Origin: Veillonellales bacterium
GTDB taxonomy: Bacteria; Bacillota; Negativicutes; Veillonellales; Dialisteraceae
DNA: 64,000 bases
Direction of reading: 5' to 3'
NCBI GenBank assembly: GCA_944390485.1
Contig: CALXPQ010000003.1
Coordinates: 124,001-188,000 of the forward strand
In this document: one piece after another, positions 1 through 9,777 of the stretch
How the letters are laid out: each line of letters starts with the position of its first letter
Numbering within the stretch: the stretch's first letter is position 1
Made by a program: the position numbers and the translations under genes
The notes under the pieces: model-generated
What the model was told of the DNA's origin: nothing
The model's input: only the letters and a program-made list of their open reading frames with translations
The model's database searches: none

Positions 1-930
1 GTGTACGTGTCGAAATATTATTCCGCGCTGGACGACGGGGCGCAGCTGCAGTTCCTCGGCGAGTGCCAGCAGCAGACCGGCGTGTACGACGATCCCGCGG
101 CGGACGCGCGGGTGCAGGGGATCTATCAGCAGCTGAAAGCCTCCGGGCACATCAAGCGGGATTACTCTATCTACGTGTCGCCCGAAGAGGAGATCAACGC
201 GTTCATGAGCCTCGGCGGCGTGATGTGCGTTAACAAGGGCGCGCTCGACGAGTTCGACGACGCGGAGCTGGCCTATGTGATGGCGCACGAGCTGGCCCAC
301 GGCGAGGAGCGGCATTCCGTCTCCGGCGTGAAAAAGCGCGTGGGGCTCACGACGGCGCTGAACATCTATCTCGCCGACGATCCGACCATCGGCTCCGTGC
401 TGCTGGCGAACATCGCCGGGAATTACGTGTCGAACGCGGTCTTCACGAAGGATCAGGAGAAGGAGGCGGACGACCTCGGCTTCGATTACCTCGTAGATGC
501 GGGGTACAATCCGGGCGCGGCGGCGGCCTCCATGGCGGTGCTCCGCGACCGCTACGGCGAGAGCTCGCCCAGCGGCATCCAGGCGGTGCTCGCGCCGGGG
601 AACCATCCCGCCACGACGGACCGGGTGAACAAGAACATCAAGCGCATGTACGAATATTCCGGCGATCGCGTGAATGTGAAGGACGGGTATATCACGGTGA
701 ACGGGAAGAAAGCGTTCCGCGGCGTCCCCATGGGCGCGTATACCGGCGAGGAGCGCACGTACCTCGCGGCGGGGCGGCTGGCGAAGCTCTGCCATGACGG
801 GCGGCTCACCGAAGCGTCCTACGACGGGAGCGGCATCGTGTGCGGCGGCGAATCCATCTACACGGTGAGCGCCGGAGAGGACGGCGCGGCCATGGCGGCG
901 GCGCTCAATGAAGGCATCCGGAAGGAGTAA
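1..930 (+). CDS. M48 family zinc metalloprotease, 5'-truncated by window edge
   Basis: Peptidase of the M48 (Ste24/HtpX/BepA-like) family. The zinc motif HELAH is at residues 96-100 of the visible part, and a downstream Glu in KEADDLG (about residue 155) is the likely third ligand. The visible 309 aa begin inside the protein: M48 proteins of this type normally start with a signal peptide or membrane segment, which is not seen here, so the GTG at base 1 is probably not the true start. A substrate cannot be deduced; in diderms such proteins often act on outer-membrane proteins in the periplasm. It ends 7 bases before the carbonic anhydrase-like gene, which suggests co-transcription. Family call is secure, exact role is not. 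Confidence 0.85.
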   Translation: MYVSKYYSALDDGAQLQFLGECQQQTGVYDDPAADARVQGIYQQLKASGHIKRDYSIYVSPEEEINAFMSLGGVMCVNKGALDEFDDAELAYVMAHELAHGEERHSVSGVKKRVGLTTALNIYLADDPTIGSVLLANIAGNYVSNAVFTKDQEKEADDLGFDYLVDAGYNPGAAAASMAVLRDRYGESSPSGIQAVLAPGNHPATTDRVNKNIKRMYEYSGDRVNVKDGYITVNGKKAFRGVPMGAYTGEERTYLAAGRLAKLCHDGRLTEASYDGSGIVCGGESIYTVSAGEDGAAMAAALNEGIRKE

Positions 931-937
931 AGACAGT

Positions 938-1501
938 ATGGACCTCAGGAAAAGAATCGAAGCGGCCAATGCGGCCTATGTGGAGCGGAAGGGGCCGTCC
1001 GGCCATCCGGACCGGAAATGGGCCATCCTGACCTGCATGGATGCGCGCATGGATCCCGTGCAGTTCGCCGGCCTCGCGGACGACGCCTACGTGATCCGCA
1101 ATGCGGGCGGGCGCGTCACGGAGGACGCGGTGCGCTCCCTCGTGGTGTCGGCGAAGCTGCTCGGCACGAAGGAGTGGTATGTGATCCATCACACGGAGTG
1201 CGGCATGGCGTCTTTCACCAATGAGACGATGCGCGCGCTCCTCGCGGAGAGCACCGGCCCGGCCGTGCAGGAAGGCGGCGTCTGGCGGAATGCGGCACCT
1301 TTCCTTCCCGGCGCGGAGACGGCCATGGATTTCCTGCCCGTCGCAGGAGAGCCGGCCTGCCTCATCGCGGACGTGAAGGCGCTCCGGGCGCATCCCCTCG
1401 TGCCGCGGACCATCCCCATCTACGGGTACATGTACGACATCCATACGGGAAAGCTCACGGAGATCGAAGAAGCCTCCGAAGCGGGGCGGCCGCTCCGGTG
1501 A
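938..1501 (+). CDS. Beta-carbonic anhydrase-like protein
   Basis: Member of the beta-carbonic anhydrase fold, which interconverts CO2 and bicarbonate at a zinc ion. Visible ligands are Cys33 (CMDAR, with the Asp35/Arg37 dyad), His85 and Cys88 (HTEC). Length is 187 aa, as in the compact bacterial clade. The ATG at 938 is chosen because GAAGGAG lies about ten bases upstream; an in-frame ATG at 908 sits inside the preceding gene and lacks a ribosome site. It directly follows the M48 gene and is followed by an intrinsic terminator, so the two probably form one transcript. Some members of this clade are poorly active, so the enzymatic assignment is inference from family. Confidence 0.85.
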   Translation: MDLRKRIEAANAAYVERKGPSGHPDRKWAILTCMDARMDPVQFAGLADDAYVIRNAGGRVTEDAVRSLVVSAKLLGTKEWYVIHHTECGMASFTNETMRALLAESTGPAVQEGGVWRNAAPFLPGAETAMDFLPVAGEPACLIADVKALRAHPLVPRTIPIYGYMYDIHTGKLTEIEEASEAGRPLR

Positions 1502-1509
1502 AAGAAGGA

Positions 1510-1535
1510 CAGCCTGCGGAAAGCGGGCTGTTTTT
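1510..1535 (+). terminator. Intrinsic terminator after carbonic anhydrase-like gene
   Basis: Hairpin AGCCTGC / GCGGGCT (one G-T wobble) followed by a run of T. Confidence 0.7.
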
Positions 1536-1546
1536 GCGTGGAGGTG

Positions 1547-1555
1547 TGCTACAAT
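1547..1555 (+). promoter_or_regulatory. Extended -10 promoter for dacF-divIC
   Basis: TGCTACAAT, an extended -10 element about 65 bases before the dacF start; no good -35 is visible. Confidence 0.5.
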
Positions 1556-1619
1556 AGGGGAGATACAGAAAAGGACAGGATTTCCATAAGGCCGGACAGA
1601 CGGCCGGAAGGGACGGATT

Positions 1620-2561
1620 ATGAAGAGATGGATTCGGGCGGCGCTGGGCGCGGTGCTCCTCGCCTGCGCGGGCGCGGGGTACGCGGTGTGGACGACGCCG
1701 CCTCCGCCGCAGCCGCCGGTGCTGCCGCCTCCGCCGGCGACGCAGGCGCTCTCCGCGGCCGTGCTGGACGGAGAGACGGGCGAGCTCTACGCGGTGAAGG
1801 ACGGGGAGCGCCGCATCTACCCGGCGAGCACGACGAAGATCCTCACGTGCATCATCGCGCTGGAAGAGGGGAAGGCCCTCCTCGATGCGGACGCCGTGGT
1901 AACGCCGCTCGCCGTCTCACAGGACGGGACGAATCTGGGGCTCCGGCCGGACCTGCCCATTTCCCTCCGGGAAGTGCTCTACGGCATGATGCTCGTATCG
2001 GGCAATGACGCCGCCGTGGCCGTGGCGGAGACCGTGGGCGGCTCGTACGGCCGGTTCATCGAGATGATGAACGAGAAGTGCGCCTCCATCGGCGTGTCCC
2101 ATTCCCATTTCGCCAATCCGAACGGCCTCACGGACCCGAATCACTACACCACCGCGCCGGACATGGTGAAGATTGCGCGGTATGCCATGCGGAATCCGGA
2201 ATTCCGGGCCATCGTGGCCTCGAAGTCCCACGACATGGTCTACCGGGACGGCATGTACCGCGTGGTGGAGAACCGCAATGAATTCCTGTCGAGCGGCTAT
2301 CCCGGCGCGAACGGCATCAAGACGGGCACCACCGAGGCGGCGGGGGACTGCCTCGTGGCCTCGGCGGAGCAGGACGGCCGCCTCATGATCGCCGCGGTGT
2401 ACCACGACGAGGCCCGCTGGGAAGACGTGAAGACCTGGCTGGACTACGGATTCGCCGCGGCGCGGGAGGAGGCGGCGTATGAAGAGGCGCTCGCCGCGGA
2501 GCCGCCGCTGTATAAGTGGATCAATACGATGCTGGGGAGGGAGCCGCATGCGCAGACGTAG
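1620..2561 (+). CDS. dacF: D-alanyl-D-alanine carboxypeptidase, S11 family (DacF/PBP5-like)
   Basis: Penicillin-binding protein of peptidase family S11 that trims the terminal D-Ala from peptidoglycan pentapeptides. All three active-site motifs are visible: S70-T-T-K73, S127-G-N129 and K234-T-G236. An N-terminal hydrophobic segment (about residues 5-22) followed by a proline-rich stretch suits a secreted or anchored enzyme. At 313 aa it is shorter than the usual 380-aa family members, so the C-terminal beta domain and amphipathic anchor are reduced. The start follows a GGAAGGGA ribosome site. The 3' end overlaps divIC by 14 bases, so the two are translated from one message. Confidence 0.92.
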   Translation: MKRWIRAALGAVLLACAGAGYAVWTTPPPPQPPVLPPPPATQALSAAVLDGETGELYAVKDGERRIYPASTTKILTCIIALEEGKALLDADAVVTPLAVSQDGTNLGLRPDLPISLREVLYGMMLVSGNDAAVAVAETVGGSYGRFIEMMNEKCASIGVSHSHFANPNGLTDPNHYTTAPDMVKIARYAMRNPEFRAIVASKSHDMVYRDGMYRVVENRNEFLSSGYPGANGIKTGTTEAAGDCLVASAEQDGRLMIAAVYHDEARWEDVKTWLDYGFAAAREEAAYEEALAAEPPLYKWINTMLGREPHAQT

Positions 2562-2817
2562 CCGGTACAGCCTGTGGCGCATCCTGTTCTGGGGGCTGGT
2601 CATCGTCGTGGCCGTGGCGTTTTGCCGGAAGCTCTACCTCATCTACGAGCTGCACGGGCAGATCGCGGAGGCCGAGGAGACGAGGCAGGAGCTGCTGCAG
2701 GAAAAAGAAGAGCTGGAGAACCGGAAGAAGGCGCTCTCGGACCCGGAAGTGATCGAGCGGAAAGCGCGGGACGACCTGGGCATGGTGAAGCCGGGCGAGG
2801 TGCCTTACGTACGGTAG
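2548..2817 (+). CDS. divIC: Septum formation initiator DivIC/FtsB-like
   Basis: Small bitopic cell-division protein of 89 aa. A transmembrane segment lies at about residues 10-30, followed by a Glu/Arg-rich coiled coil (31-66) and the conserved C-terminal pattern DPEVIERKARDDLGMVKPGE, typical of the FtsB/DivIC family. In the divisome it pairs with a FtsL-type partner. The ATG at 2548 is chosen over upstream in-frame starts because GGGGAGGGAG sits six bases before it. The neighbours (S1 protein, then tilS-hpt-ftsH) match the divIC-yabR-tilS-hpt-ftsH order of Bacillus, which supports the DivIC name. Confidence 0.88.
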   Translation: MRRRSRYSLWRILFWGLVIVVAVAFCRKLYLIYELHGQIAEAEETRQELLQEKEELENRKKALSDPEVIERKARDDLGMVKPGEVPYVR

Positions 2818-2820
2818 GGA

Positions 2821-2843
2821 AGAGCGGGAGACCGCTCTTTTTT
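2821..2843 (+). terminator. Intrinsic terminator after divIC
   Basis: Perfect 7-bp stem AGAGCGG-GAGA-CCGCTCT followed by six T. Confidence 0.9.
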
Positions 2844-2914
2844 CGTGCGCGCCCGGCGGGGAGAAGGCGCGGGAAAGGCAGAAAATACGGGAGATTTTCT
2901 CCCTTTTCCCTGTA

Positions 2915-2943
2915 TTGCGTGTTGCGGGAAAGTTTCGTATAAT
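2915..2943 (+). promoter_or_regulatory. Sigma-70 type promoter for the S1 protein gene
   Basis: TTGCGT, 17-base spacer, TATAAT. The coding start lies 44 bases after the -10 box. Confidence 0.8.
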
Positions 2944-2986
2944 GAAATCAATATTTTACTGAATATAAGGGGGCAGTGTTTTTTTC

Positions 2987-3484
2987 ATGGATCTTGAAAT
3001 CGGCAGCATCGTAGAGGGTACCGTCACCGGGATCGCCAAGTTCGGCGCATTTGTGGAACTTCCGGATAAGAAAGTGGGGCTCGTACATATTTCGGAAGTG
3101 TCCAGTGAGTATGTCAATGATGTGAATGACTATCTGAAGGTGCACGATACCGTGAAGGTCAAGATCATCTCTGTCGATGCGAAGGGAAAGATTGCCCTCT
3201 CCATCAAGCAGGCGCAGGCGCCGGCGGCGCGGGAGAAGCGCCCCGAGCACGGGCCGTCCCGTCCGGACGGACGCACGGGCGCGCACCGGCCGCAGGGCCA
3301 TTCGTTCTCCGCGCGGGCGGAGGGCCGTCCGAACCGGGAATTCCGGGCGCGGAAGCATGAATCGTCCGTGTCGTTCGAGGATAAATTGAGCCGCTTCCTG
3401 AAGGATAGCGACGAGCGGCTGCTGGATCTGAAACGGAATGTAGAGTCGAAACGCGGGGGCCGCGGAGCCCGCCGCGCGGATTGA
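2987..3484 (+). CDS. yabR: S1 domain RNA-binding protein (YabR/GSP13-like)
   Basis: Residues 1-75 form one S1 RNA-binding domain (LEIGSIVEGTVTGIAKFGAF through LVHISEV and KVKIISVDAKGKIALSIK). The remaining 90 residues are a basic, disordered Arg/Gly/Pro-rich tail that ends in a short amphipathic stretch and KRGGRGARRAD. YabR/general stress protein 13 relatives bind ribosomes or RNA; the exact role here is unknown. The gene has its own consensus promoter and sits between divIC and the ppx-tilS unit, as yabR does in Bacillus. The tail is longer than in Bacillus YabR. Confidence 0.85.
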   Translation: MDLEIGSIVEGTVTGIAKFGAFVELPDKKVGLVHISEVSSEYVNDVNDYLKVHDTVKVKIISVDAKGKIALSIKQAQAPAAREKRPEHGPSRPDGRTGAHRPQGHSFSARAEGRPNREFRARKHESSVSFEDKLSRFLKDSDERLLDLKRNVESKRGGRGARRAD

Positions 3485-3505
3485 GTTGTGATTCGCGAGC
3501 TTTGA

Positions 3506-3530
3506 GGAGGGGGCATCTGATGCTCCCTCC
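3506..3530 (+). terminator. Strong hairpin after yabR, possible terminator
   Basis: GGAGGGGGCATC pairs with GATGCTCCCTCC to form an 11-12 bp stem. The T-tract after it (ATTATTT) is weak, so it may attenuate rather than stop transcription into ppx. Confidence 0.5.
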
Positions 3531-3587
3531 ATTATTTGAGAAGGGGCGTTTCGCAAGCGGCGCTTCTTCCCGGATGCAGGAGGAATC

Positions 3588-4490
3588 ATGATCAGGGCGG
3601 TCATTGACATTGGTACGAATTCGGTGCGGCTGCTCGCGGCGGAGAAGCTGCCGGGCGGCGAGTGGAAGACGCTGAAGAAAGGGCTCATCTCGTCCCGCCT
3701 GGGCGAGGGCATGACGACCCACGCCGGCCTCTCGGAAGCGGCCTGCCGGCGGACGCTGGAAGCGGTGGCGCAGTTCGCGGACGAAGCCCGCGCGGCAGGC
3801 GCCGACGAGATCCGCGCCTACGGGACGGAGATCCTCCGGGCGTCCCCGCAGGGCGGCGCGTTCGCGGCGATGGCGGAAGAGAAGACCGGCATCCCCGTGA
3901 AGATCCTCTCCGGGGAGATGGAAGCCTTCTACAGCTACATCGGCGCGGTGGGGCTCTCTTCCTCGGTGGCGGCCGTGACGGACATCGGCGGCGGCTCGAC
4001 GGAAGTGTGCATGGGCTTCGGCCCGGCCATCGGCTACAGGCACAGCTTCCCCATCGGATGCGTGCGCTGCTCCGGCCTGTTCGACACGACCACCGCGCGG
4101 GGCATCGGCGAGCTGAAGAAATACTGCTTCCAGAAATTCCAGGATTCGAAAGACCTCGTGCCGGTGAAGCAGTGGATCTGCGTGGGCGGCACGGCCACCT
4201 CCATCGCGGCGATGCTCCAGAAGCTGGAGACCTACGACGCGGAGAAGGTGCAGGACTACGTGGTCCGGCAGGACGACGTGACCCGCCTCCTGCGGGACCT
4301 CTACCAGATGTCCTACGAAGAGCGCTGCCATGTGAAGGGGCTCCGCGCGGACCGGGCGGACATCATCGTGGCGGGCGTGGCCATCGTGGACAGCCTCATG
4401 GAATATTTCGCCCTGTCGGAAATGACCGTGAGCGACCGGGGCCTCACGGAAGGGCTGCTCGACGAGGATACGATCCGGCCGGAAGCGTGA
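3588..4490 (+). CDS. Ppx/GppA phosphatase family protein
   Basis: Exopolyphosphatase/guanosine pentaphosphatase family protein with the actin-like ASKHA fold. The N-terminal phosphate-1 loop DIGTNSVRLL (residues 7-16) and the second loop DIGGGSTEV (about residues 131-139) are intact. At 300 aa it is the short single-module form without the HD-like C-terminal domain. Members hydrolyse long-chain polyphosphate or pppGpp; which one applies here cannot be told. It starts after AGGAGG and its stop overlaps the tilS start (TGATG), so the two are translationally coupled. In Bacillus spoIIE and kinase genes occupy this position. Confidence 0.88.
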   Translation: MIRAVIDIGTNSVRLLAAEKLPGGEWKTLKKGLISSRLGEGMTTHAGLSEAACRRTLEAVAQFADEARAAGADEIRAYGTEILRASPQGGAFAAMAEEKTGIPVKILSGEMEAFYSYIGAVGLSSSVAAVTDIGGGSTEVCMGFGPAIGYRHSFPIGCVRCSGLFDTTTARGIGELKKYCFQKFQDSKDLVPVKQWICVGGTATSIAAMLQKLETYDAEKVQDYVVRQDDVTRLLRDLYQMSYEERCHVKGLRADRADIIVAGVAIVDSLMEYFALSEMTVSDRGLTEGLLDEDTIRPEA

Positions 4491-5848
4491 TGGACGGATT
4501 CCTTACCAAGGTGCGCCGCTTCGGCCGGAGCCGCGGACTGTGGCGGCCGGGGGACCGCATCCTCGCCGCCGTGTCCGGCGGGCCGGATTCGCTGGCGCTT
4601 CTGCTGGCGCTCCATGCGCTGGCGGACACAGAGGGCTTCTCCCTCGCGTGCTGCACGGTGAACCATCATCTGCGGGAAGAAGCGGCGGCGGAGACCGCGT
4701 TCGTGGCGAAGGTCGCCGGGGAGCTCTCCGTGCCCTGCCTCATAGAAGACGCGGACGTTCCGGCGTGGCGGCGCGCGCACGGCGGGTCGGTGGAGACCGC
4801 GGCGCGGGAGCTGCGCTATGCGGCCCTCGGCCGCGCCGCCGAAGCGGCCGGCTGCCGCCGCATCGCCGCGGCGCATCACAAAGGCGACCAGGCGGAGACG
4901 GTGCTCTACCATGTCCTGCGGGGCAGCGGCACCCGGGGACTGGCAGGCATGCGGCCCGTGTCCGGCCGTCTCATCCGGCCCTTCCTGTGCGTGACGCGGG
5001 AAGAAATCACGGCGTATCTGCGGGGCTTCCCCTACGAGCCCTGCCACGACCGGACGAACGACATCCCCGACGCGGTGCGGAACCGGCTGCGGCTCCTGCT
5101 GCTTCCGGAGCTCGAAGCGTACAATCCGCAGATCAGGGAGACCCTGTGCCGCACGGCGGAGATCGCCGCGGCGGAAGACGACTACATGGAAGCGGAGACC
5201 GCGAAGTACGAAGCGGCGCTCGCCGCGCGGGACGGAGGGCTCGAAGCGGAAGCGGCGCTCTTCGAACGGATGCCGGCGGCGCTCGCGCGGCGGCTCCTGC
5301 GCCGGATCTGGCAGCGCTGCGGCGGACGGACGCCGGATTTCACGGAGACGGAGCGGCTCCTCCGGTTCCTCCGCGCCGCGGAGAGCGGGAAATGGACGTC
5401 CGCGGCGGGCACGGCGGTGCGCCTCTCCGGCGGGCGGGCTTTTTTTTATCCCGGGAGCACGCGCGAAGGGACGGAGCCGCCCCGCGCGGCGGGATCGTGG
5501 GAGCTCGTGCAGACCGTCACGGCGGAGCCGCCGGCGGCGCATTCCCCGGACGAAATCGTCCTCGATGCGGACGCCGTGGGGACGGTCCGGCTCCGCTTCC
5601 CCGCGCCGGGAGACCGCTTCGCCCCGAAGGGATTCTCCGGCACGAAGAAACTTTTCCCTTACATGAATGAACTGCACATCCCCGCGGAGGCGCGGCGCAC
5701 ATGGCCGCTCGCGGCGGATGAACGCCATATATACTGGATCGGACGGAAGAAAGCGTCGCGGTACGGCGCGCCGTCGGAAAAAACGAAACGCTGGCTGCGG
5801 CTGGCACTGAGGAGGAAGTCGGATGGAACAGATGATGAAAGACATTGA
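4490..5848 (+). CDS. tilS: tRNA(Ile)-lysidine synthetase
   Basis: TilS adds lysine to C34 of tRNA-Ile(CAU), switching its identity from Met to Ile. The PP-loop ATPase motif SGGPDS is at residues 29-34, with conserved AAHHKGDQAETVL and HDRTN motifs downstream. The C-terminal domain (about 350-452) carries LRFPAPGDRFAPKGFSGTKK, typical of the TilS C domain. Length of 452 aa is normal. The ATG at 4490 overlaps the ppx stop; a longer reading frame extends upstream but only inside ppx. The 3' end overlaps hpt by 26 bases, the same tilS-hpt coupling as in Bacillus. Confidence 0.95.
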   Translation: MDGFLTKVRRFGRSRGLWRPGDRILAAVSGGPDSLALLLALHALADTEGFSLACCTVNHHLREEAAAETAFVAKVAGELSVPCLIEDADVPAWRRAHGGSVETAARELRYAALGRAAEAAGCRRIAAAHHKGDQAETVLYHVLRGSGTRGLAGMRPVSGRLIRPFLCVTREEITAYLRGFPYEPCHDRTNDIPDAVRNRLRLLLLPELEAYNPQIRETLCRTAEIAAAEDDYMEAETAKYEAALAARDGGLEAEAALFERMPAALARRLLRRIWQRCGGRTPDFTETERLLRFLRAAESGKWTSAAGTAVRLSGGRAFFYPGSTREGTEPPRAAGSWELVQTVTAEPPAAHSPDEIVLDADAVGTVRLRFPAPGDRFAPKGFSGTKKLFPYMNELHIPAEARRTWPLAADERHIYWIGRKKASRYGAPSEKTKRWLRLALRRKSDGTDDERH

Positions 5849-6374
5849 GCATGTGCTGGTATCCAGAGAGCGCCTGGACGCGCGGGTGCGCGAGATCGGG
5901 CGGCAGATCACGGAAGATTACGCCGGGCGGGACGTGGTGCTCGTGGGCATCCTGAAAGGAGCCATGCCTTTCCTGTGCGACCTCATGCGGGCGGTGGACC
6001 TGCCGGTCACCATCGACACGATGTGCGTGTCCAGCTACGGCAGCGGCACCGTCTCCTCGGGCAGCGTGAACATCAAGAAGGACCTCGACAAAGACATCCG
6101 GGGCAAGGACGTGATCATCGTGGAGGACATCATCGACACGGGCATCACCATGGCGGCGCTGGTGCCGCTCCTCCGGCAGCGCGGGGCCTCCTCCGTGGAG
6201 CTCGCCATCTGCCTCGATAAGAAGGAGCGCCGCGTGAAGGATGTGCCGGTGAAATACGTGGGCTTCGAGGTGCCCGATGAATTCATCGTGGGCTACGGCT
6301 GCGACTATGCGGAGAAGTACCGCAACCTGCCGGAAGTGTGCACGCTGAAGAGCGAAGTGTACACGCGGGCGTGA
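5823..6374 (+). CDS. hpt: Hypoxanthine phosphoribosyltransferase
   Basis: Purine salvage enzyme that makes IMP or GMP from hypoxanthine or guanine and PRPP. The PRPP-binding loop VIIVEDIIDTGITM (about residues 97-110) is intact, and the length of 183 aa is typical. The gene starts inside the 3' end of tilS with a GAGGAGG ribosome site. The tilS-hpt-ftsH order is conserved in Firmicutes. There is no terminator of note before the ftsH promoter region, so some read-through is likely. Confidence 0.95.
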   Translation: MEQMMKDIEHVLVSRERLDARVREIGRQITEDYAGRDVVLVGILKGAMPFLCDLMRAVDLPVTIDTMCVSSYGSGTVSSGSVNIKKDLDKDIRGKDVIIVEDIIDTGITMAALVPLLRQRGASSVELAICLDKKERRVKDVPVKYVGFEVPDEFIVGYGCDYAEKYRNLPEVCTLKSEVYTRA

Positions 6375-6396
6375 CCGGGGATATCGAAATTTTTCA

Positions 6397-6425
6397 TCGA
6401 CAGTCCGCGGGGAATATGTTAAAAT
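6397..6425 (+). promoter_or_regulatory. Probable ftsH promoter
   Basis: TCGACA, 17-base spacer, TAAAAT. The local sequence is AT-rich within a GC-rich region, and the coding start is about 80 bases downstream. Confidence 0.6.
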
Positions 6426-6503
6426 AATCATTGACTTATCATATTTTTAATAAGGCTTGACGTACAGAGAGGCGGCCCGGCCGCCGTTCAAAGGAGGAAC
6501 CGA

Positions 6504-8399
<1,896 letters not shown>

Positions 8400-8416
8400 C
8401 TGCATACAGGAACGGA

Positions 8417-8447
8417 AAGGAGTCCGGCACGCACCGGGCTCCTTTTT
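8417..8447 (+). terminator. Intrinsic terminator after ftsH
   Basis: AGGAGTCCGG / CCGGGCTCCT stem with one mismatch, followed by TTTTT. Confidence 0.8.
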
Positions 8448-8469
8448 GCGCGGTTGCTGCAGGCGGCGG

Positions 8470-8497
8470 TGGACAGAGAAAGGATTTCTGCTATAAT
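8470..8497 (+). promoter_or_regulatory. Promoter of the YjiG/YjiH-like pair
   Basis: TGGACA, 16-base spacer, TATAAT with an extended TGC. This is the first promoter of the accessory block. Confidence 0.7.
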
Positions 8498-8526
8498 GGC
8501 GGAAACGACAGAAGGAGGATGGTTGT

Positions 8527-9009
8527 ATGGGAGACGTCAAAGAAGAAAAAACATTGTCAATCCCCGAATACTTCATGCTCGGGGCGAAGAAGGGCTTTTA
8601 TATCACGGTGGAACTCATCGCGCCGGCCATGGTCATGGCTTACGTGATCATCACTTTTCTGCAGCTGTCGGGGCTCATGCCGCTCATCGGGCAGGCGCTG
8701 GGGCCGGTGATGGGCCTCTTCGGGCTGCCCGGCGAGGCGTCGGTGGTGCTCCTCGCGGCGTTCTTCGCGAAGGCGGCGGGCGCGGCCACGGCGGCGTCCA
8801 TGTACGCGGCGGGCGTGCTCACCGCGGAGGAGGCGACGATCCTCTTCCCGGCGTGCATCACCATGGGGACGCTCGTGGGCCACTTCGCGCGCATCGTGCT
8901 GGTGTGCAAAGTGCGGCCCCTCTATTATCCGGTCCTGCTGGCGACGCCCATCATCGACGCGGTGATCGTCATGTACCTCACGCGCTTCGTGCTCGCGCTG
9001 TATCTGTAA
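8527..9009 (+). CDS. YjiG-like nucleoside-recognition/Gate domain membrane protein
   Basis: Polytopic inner-membrane protein of 160 aa with four or five hydrophobic segments and a Gate-type stretch with repeated small residues (AAFFAKAAGAATAASMYAAG). With the next gene it resembles the E. coli YjiG (about 153 aa) and YjiH (about 227 aa) pair, which sits beside the isoaspartyl dipeptidase gene iadA. The transported substrate is not established for the family. The pair is the first unit of a block of racemase and amidohydrolase genes, which suggests transport of a peptide- or acyl-amino-acid-like compound (inference). Ten bases separate it from its partner gene. Confidence 0.7.
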   Translation: MGDVKEEKTLSIPEYFMLGAKKGFYITVELIAPAMVMAYVIITFLQLSGLMPLIGQALGPVMGLFGLPGEASVVLLAAFFAKAAGAATAASMYAAGVLTAEEATILFPACITMGTLVGHFARIVLVCKVRPLYYPVLLATPIIDAVIVMYLTRFVLALYL

Positions 9010-9019
9010 GGAGGCTGCC

Positions 9020-9688
9020 ATGAGTCAGAATATCGAACATCAGAATGTGAAAGAGCTCCATGAGCAGAAGGTCACGTGGAAAGGCTGGCTGTCGCTCCTG
9101 TTCCTCGTGGTGTGCTTCTCCGGCGTCTTCGCGCACTCGGACAGCTTCCTCCGCGCTTTCGACCTGACGGCGCTCCTCGGCCAGTTCGGCCACGCCGAAG
9201 GGGCGAAGGTGAGCCTGCAGGGCACGGGCGGCTCCGGCGCGCGGGAGGCGTTCGTCCTGGCGCTCACCATGGCGCCCACCACGATGATCGCCCAGGGGCT
9301 CATCGAAGTGTGTCAGCATCTGGGCGCGCTCACCGCGGCGGGGAAACTGTTCCAGCCGTTCTTCCGGGTGCTCCTCGGCGTGCCCGGCGTGGTGGGCCTC
9401 GCCTTCGTGTCGAGCTTCACCTCGTCCGACGTGGGGGCCTTCATGACGAAGAACATGGCCGACGAGAAGCTCATCACCGACGACCACCGCACCATCTTCG
9501 CGGCGTACCAGTACGCGGGTTCCGCCACGATCAACAACACCATCGGCTCCGGCGCGGCGCTCCTGCCGATCACGCTCCTCCCGGTGGGGATCATCATCGG
9601 TCTCATCATCGTGGTGAAATTCATCGGCGCGAACATCGTCCGATTCTACCTCGTGTGGCACCACCGCCGCCATCCGGAAGCGGAATGA
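9020..9688 (+). CDS. YjiH-like nucleoside-recognition/Gate domain membrane protein
   Basis: Polytopic membrane protein of 222 aa. Hydrophobic segments lie near residues 24-42, 72-90, 115-135 and 180-205. The Gate-type polar motif SSFTSSDVGAFMTKNMADEK, followed by TINNTIGSGAALLP, fits the YjiH half of the YjiG/YjiH pair. It is almost certainly translated with and acts with the preceding protein. Start ATG follows AAGGAGGCTGCC. A terminator follows, so the pair is its own transcript, although the racemase promoter overlaps that terminator. Confidence 0.7.
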   Translation: MSQNIEHQNVKELHEQKVTWKGWLSLLFLVVCFSGVFAHSDSFLRAFDLTALLGQFGHAEGAKVSLQGTGGSGAREAFVLALTMAPTTMIAQGLIEVCQHLGALTAAGKLFQPFFRVLLGVPGVVGLAFVSSFTSSDVGAFMTKNMADEKLITDDHRTIFAAYQYAGSATINNTIGSGAALLPITLLPVGIIIGLIIVVKFIGANIVRFYLVWHHRRHPEAE

Positions 9689-9703
9689 CCGGACGGTCCC
9701 GGA

Positions 9704-9737
9704 GAAACGCAGCGCTCTGCAGCGGCGTTTCTTTTTT
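9704..9737 (+). terminator. Intrinsic terminator after the YjiG/YjiH-like pair
   Basis: GAAACGC / GCGTTTC outer stem with inner GC pairs, then six T. Confidence 0.8.
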
Positions 9738-9745
9738 GTTATAAT
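9737..9745 (+). promoter_or_regulatory. Extended -10 promoter of first racemase gene
   Basis: TGTTATAAT begins in the T-tract of the preceding terminator, 33 bases before the ATG. A -35 would have to lie within the terminator stem. Confidence 0.6.
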
Positions 9746-9777
9746 GATTTCATATTGGTTTGCCATGGAGGTGCGCT

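Noticed and set aside
3662-4489. N-terminal extension of TilS
   Set aside because: Overlaps ppx in another frame; the TilS start at 4490 is coupled to the ppx stop.
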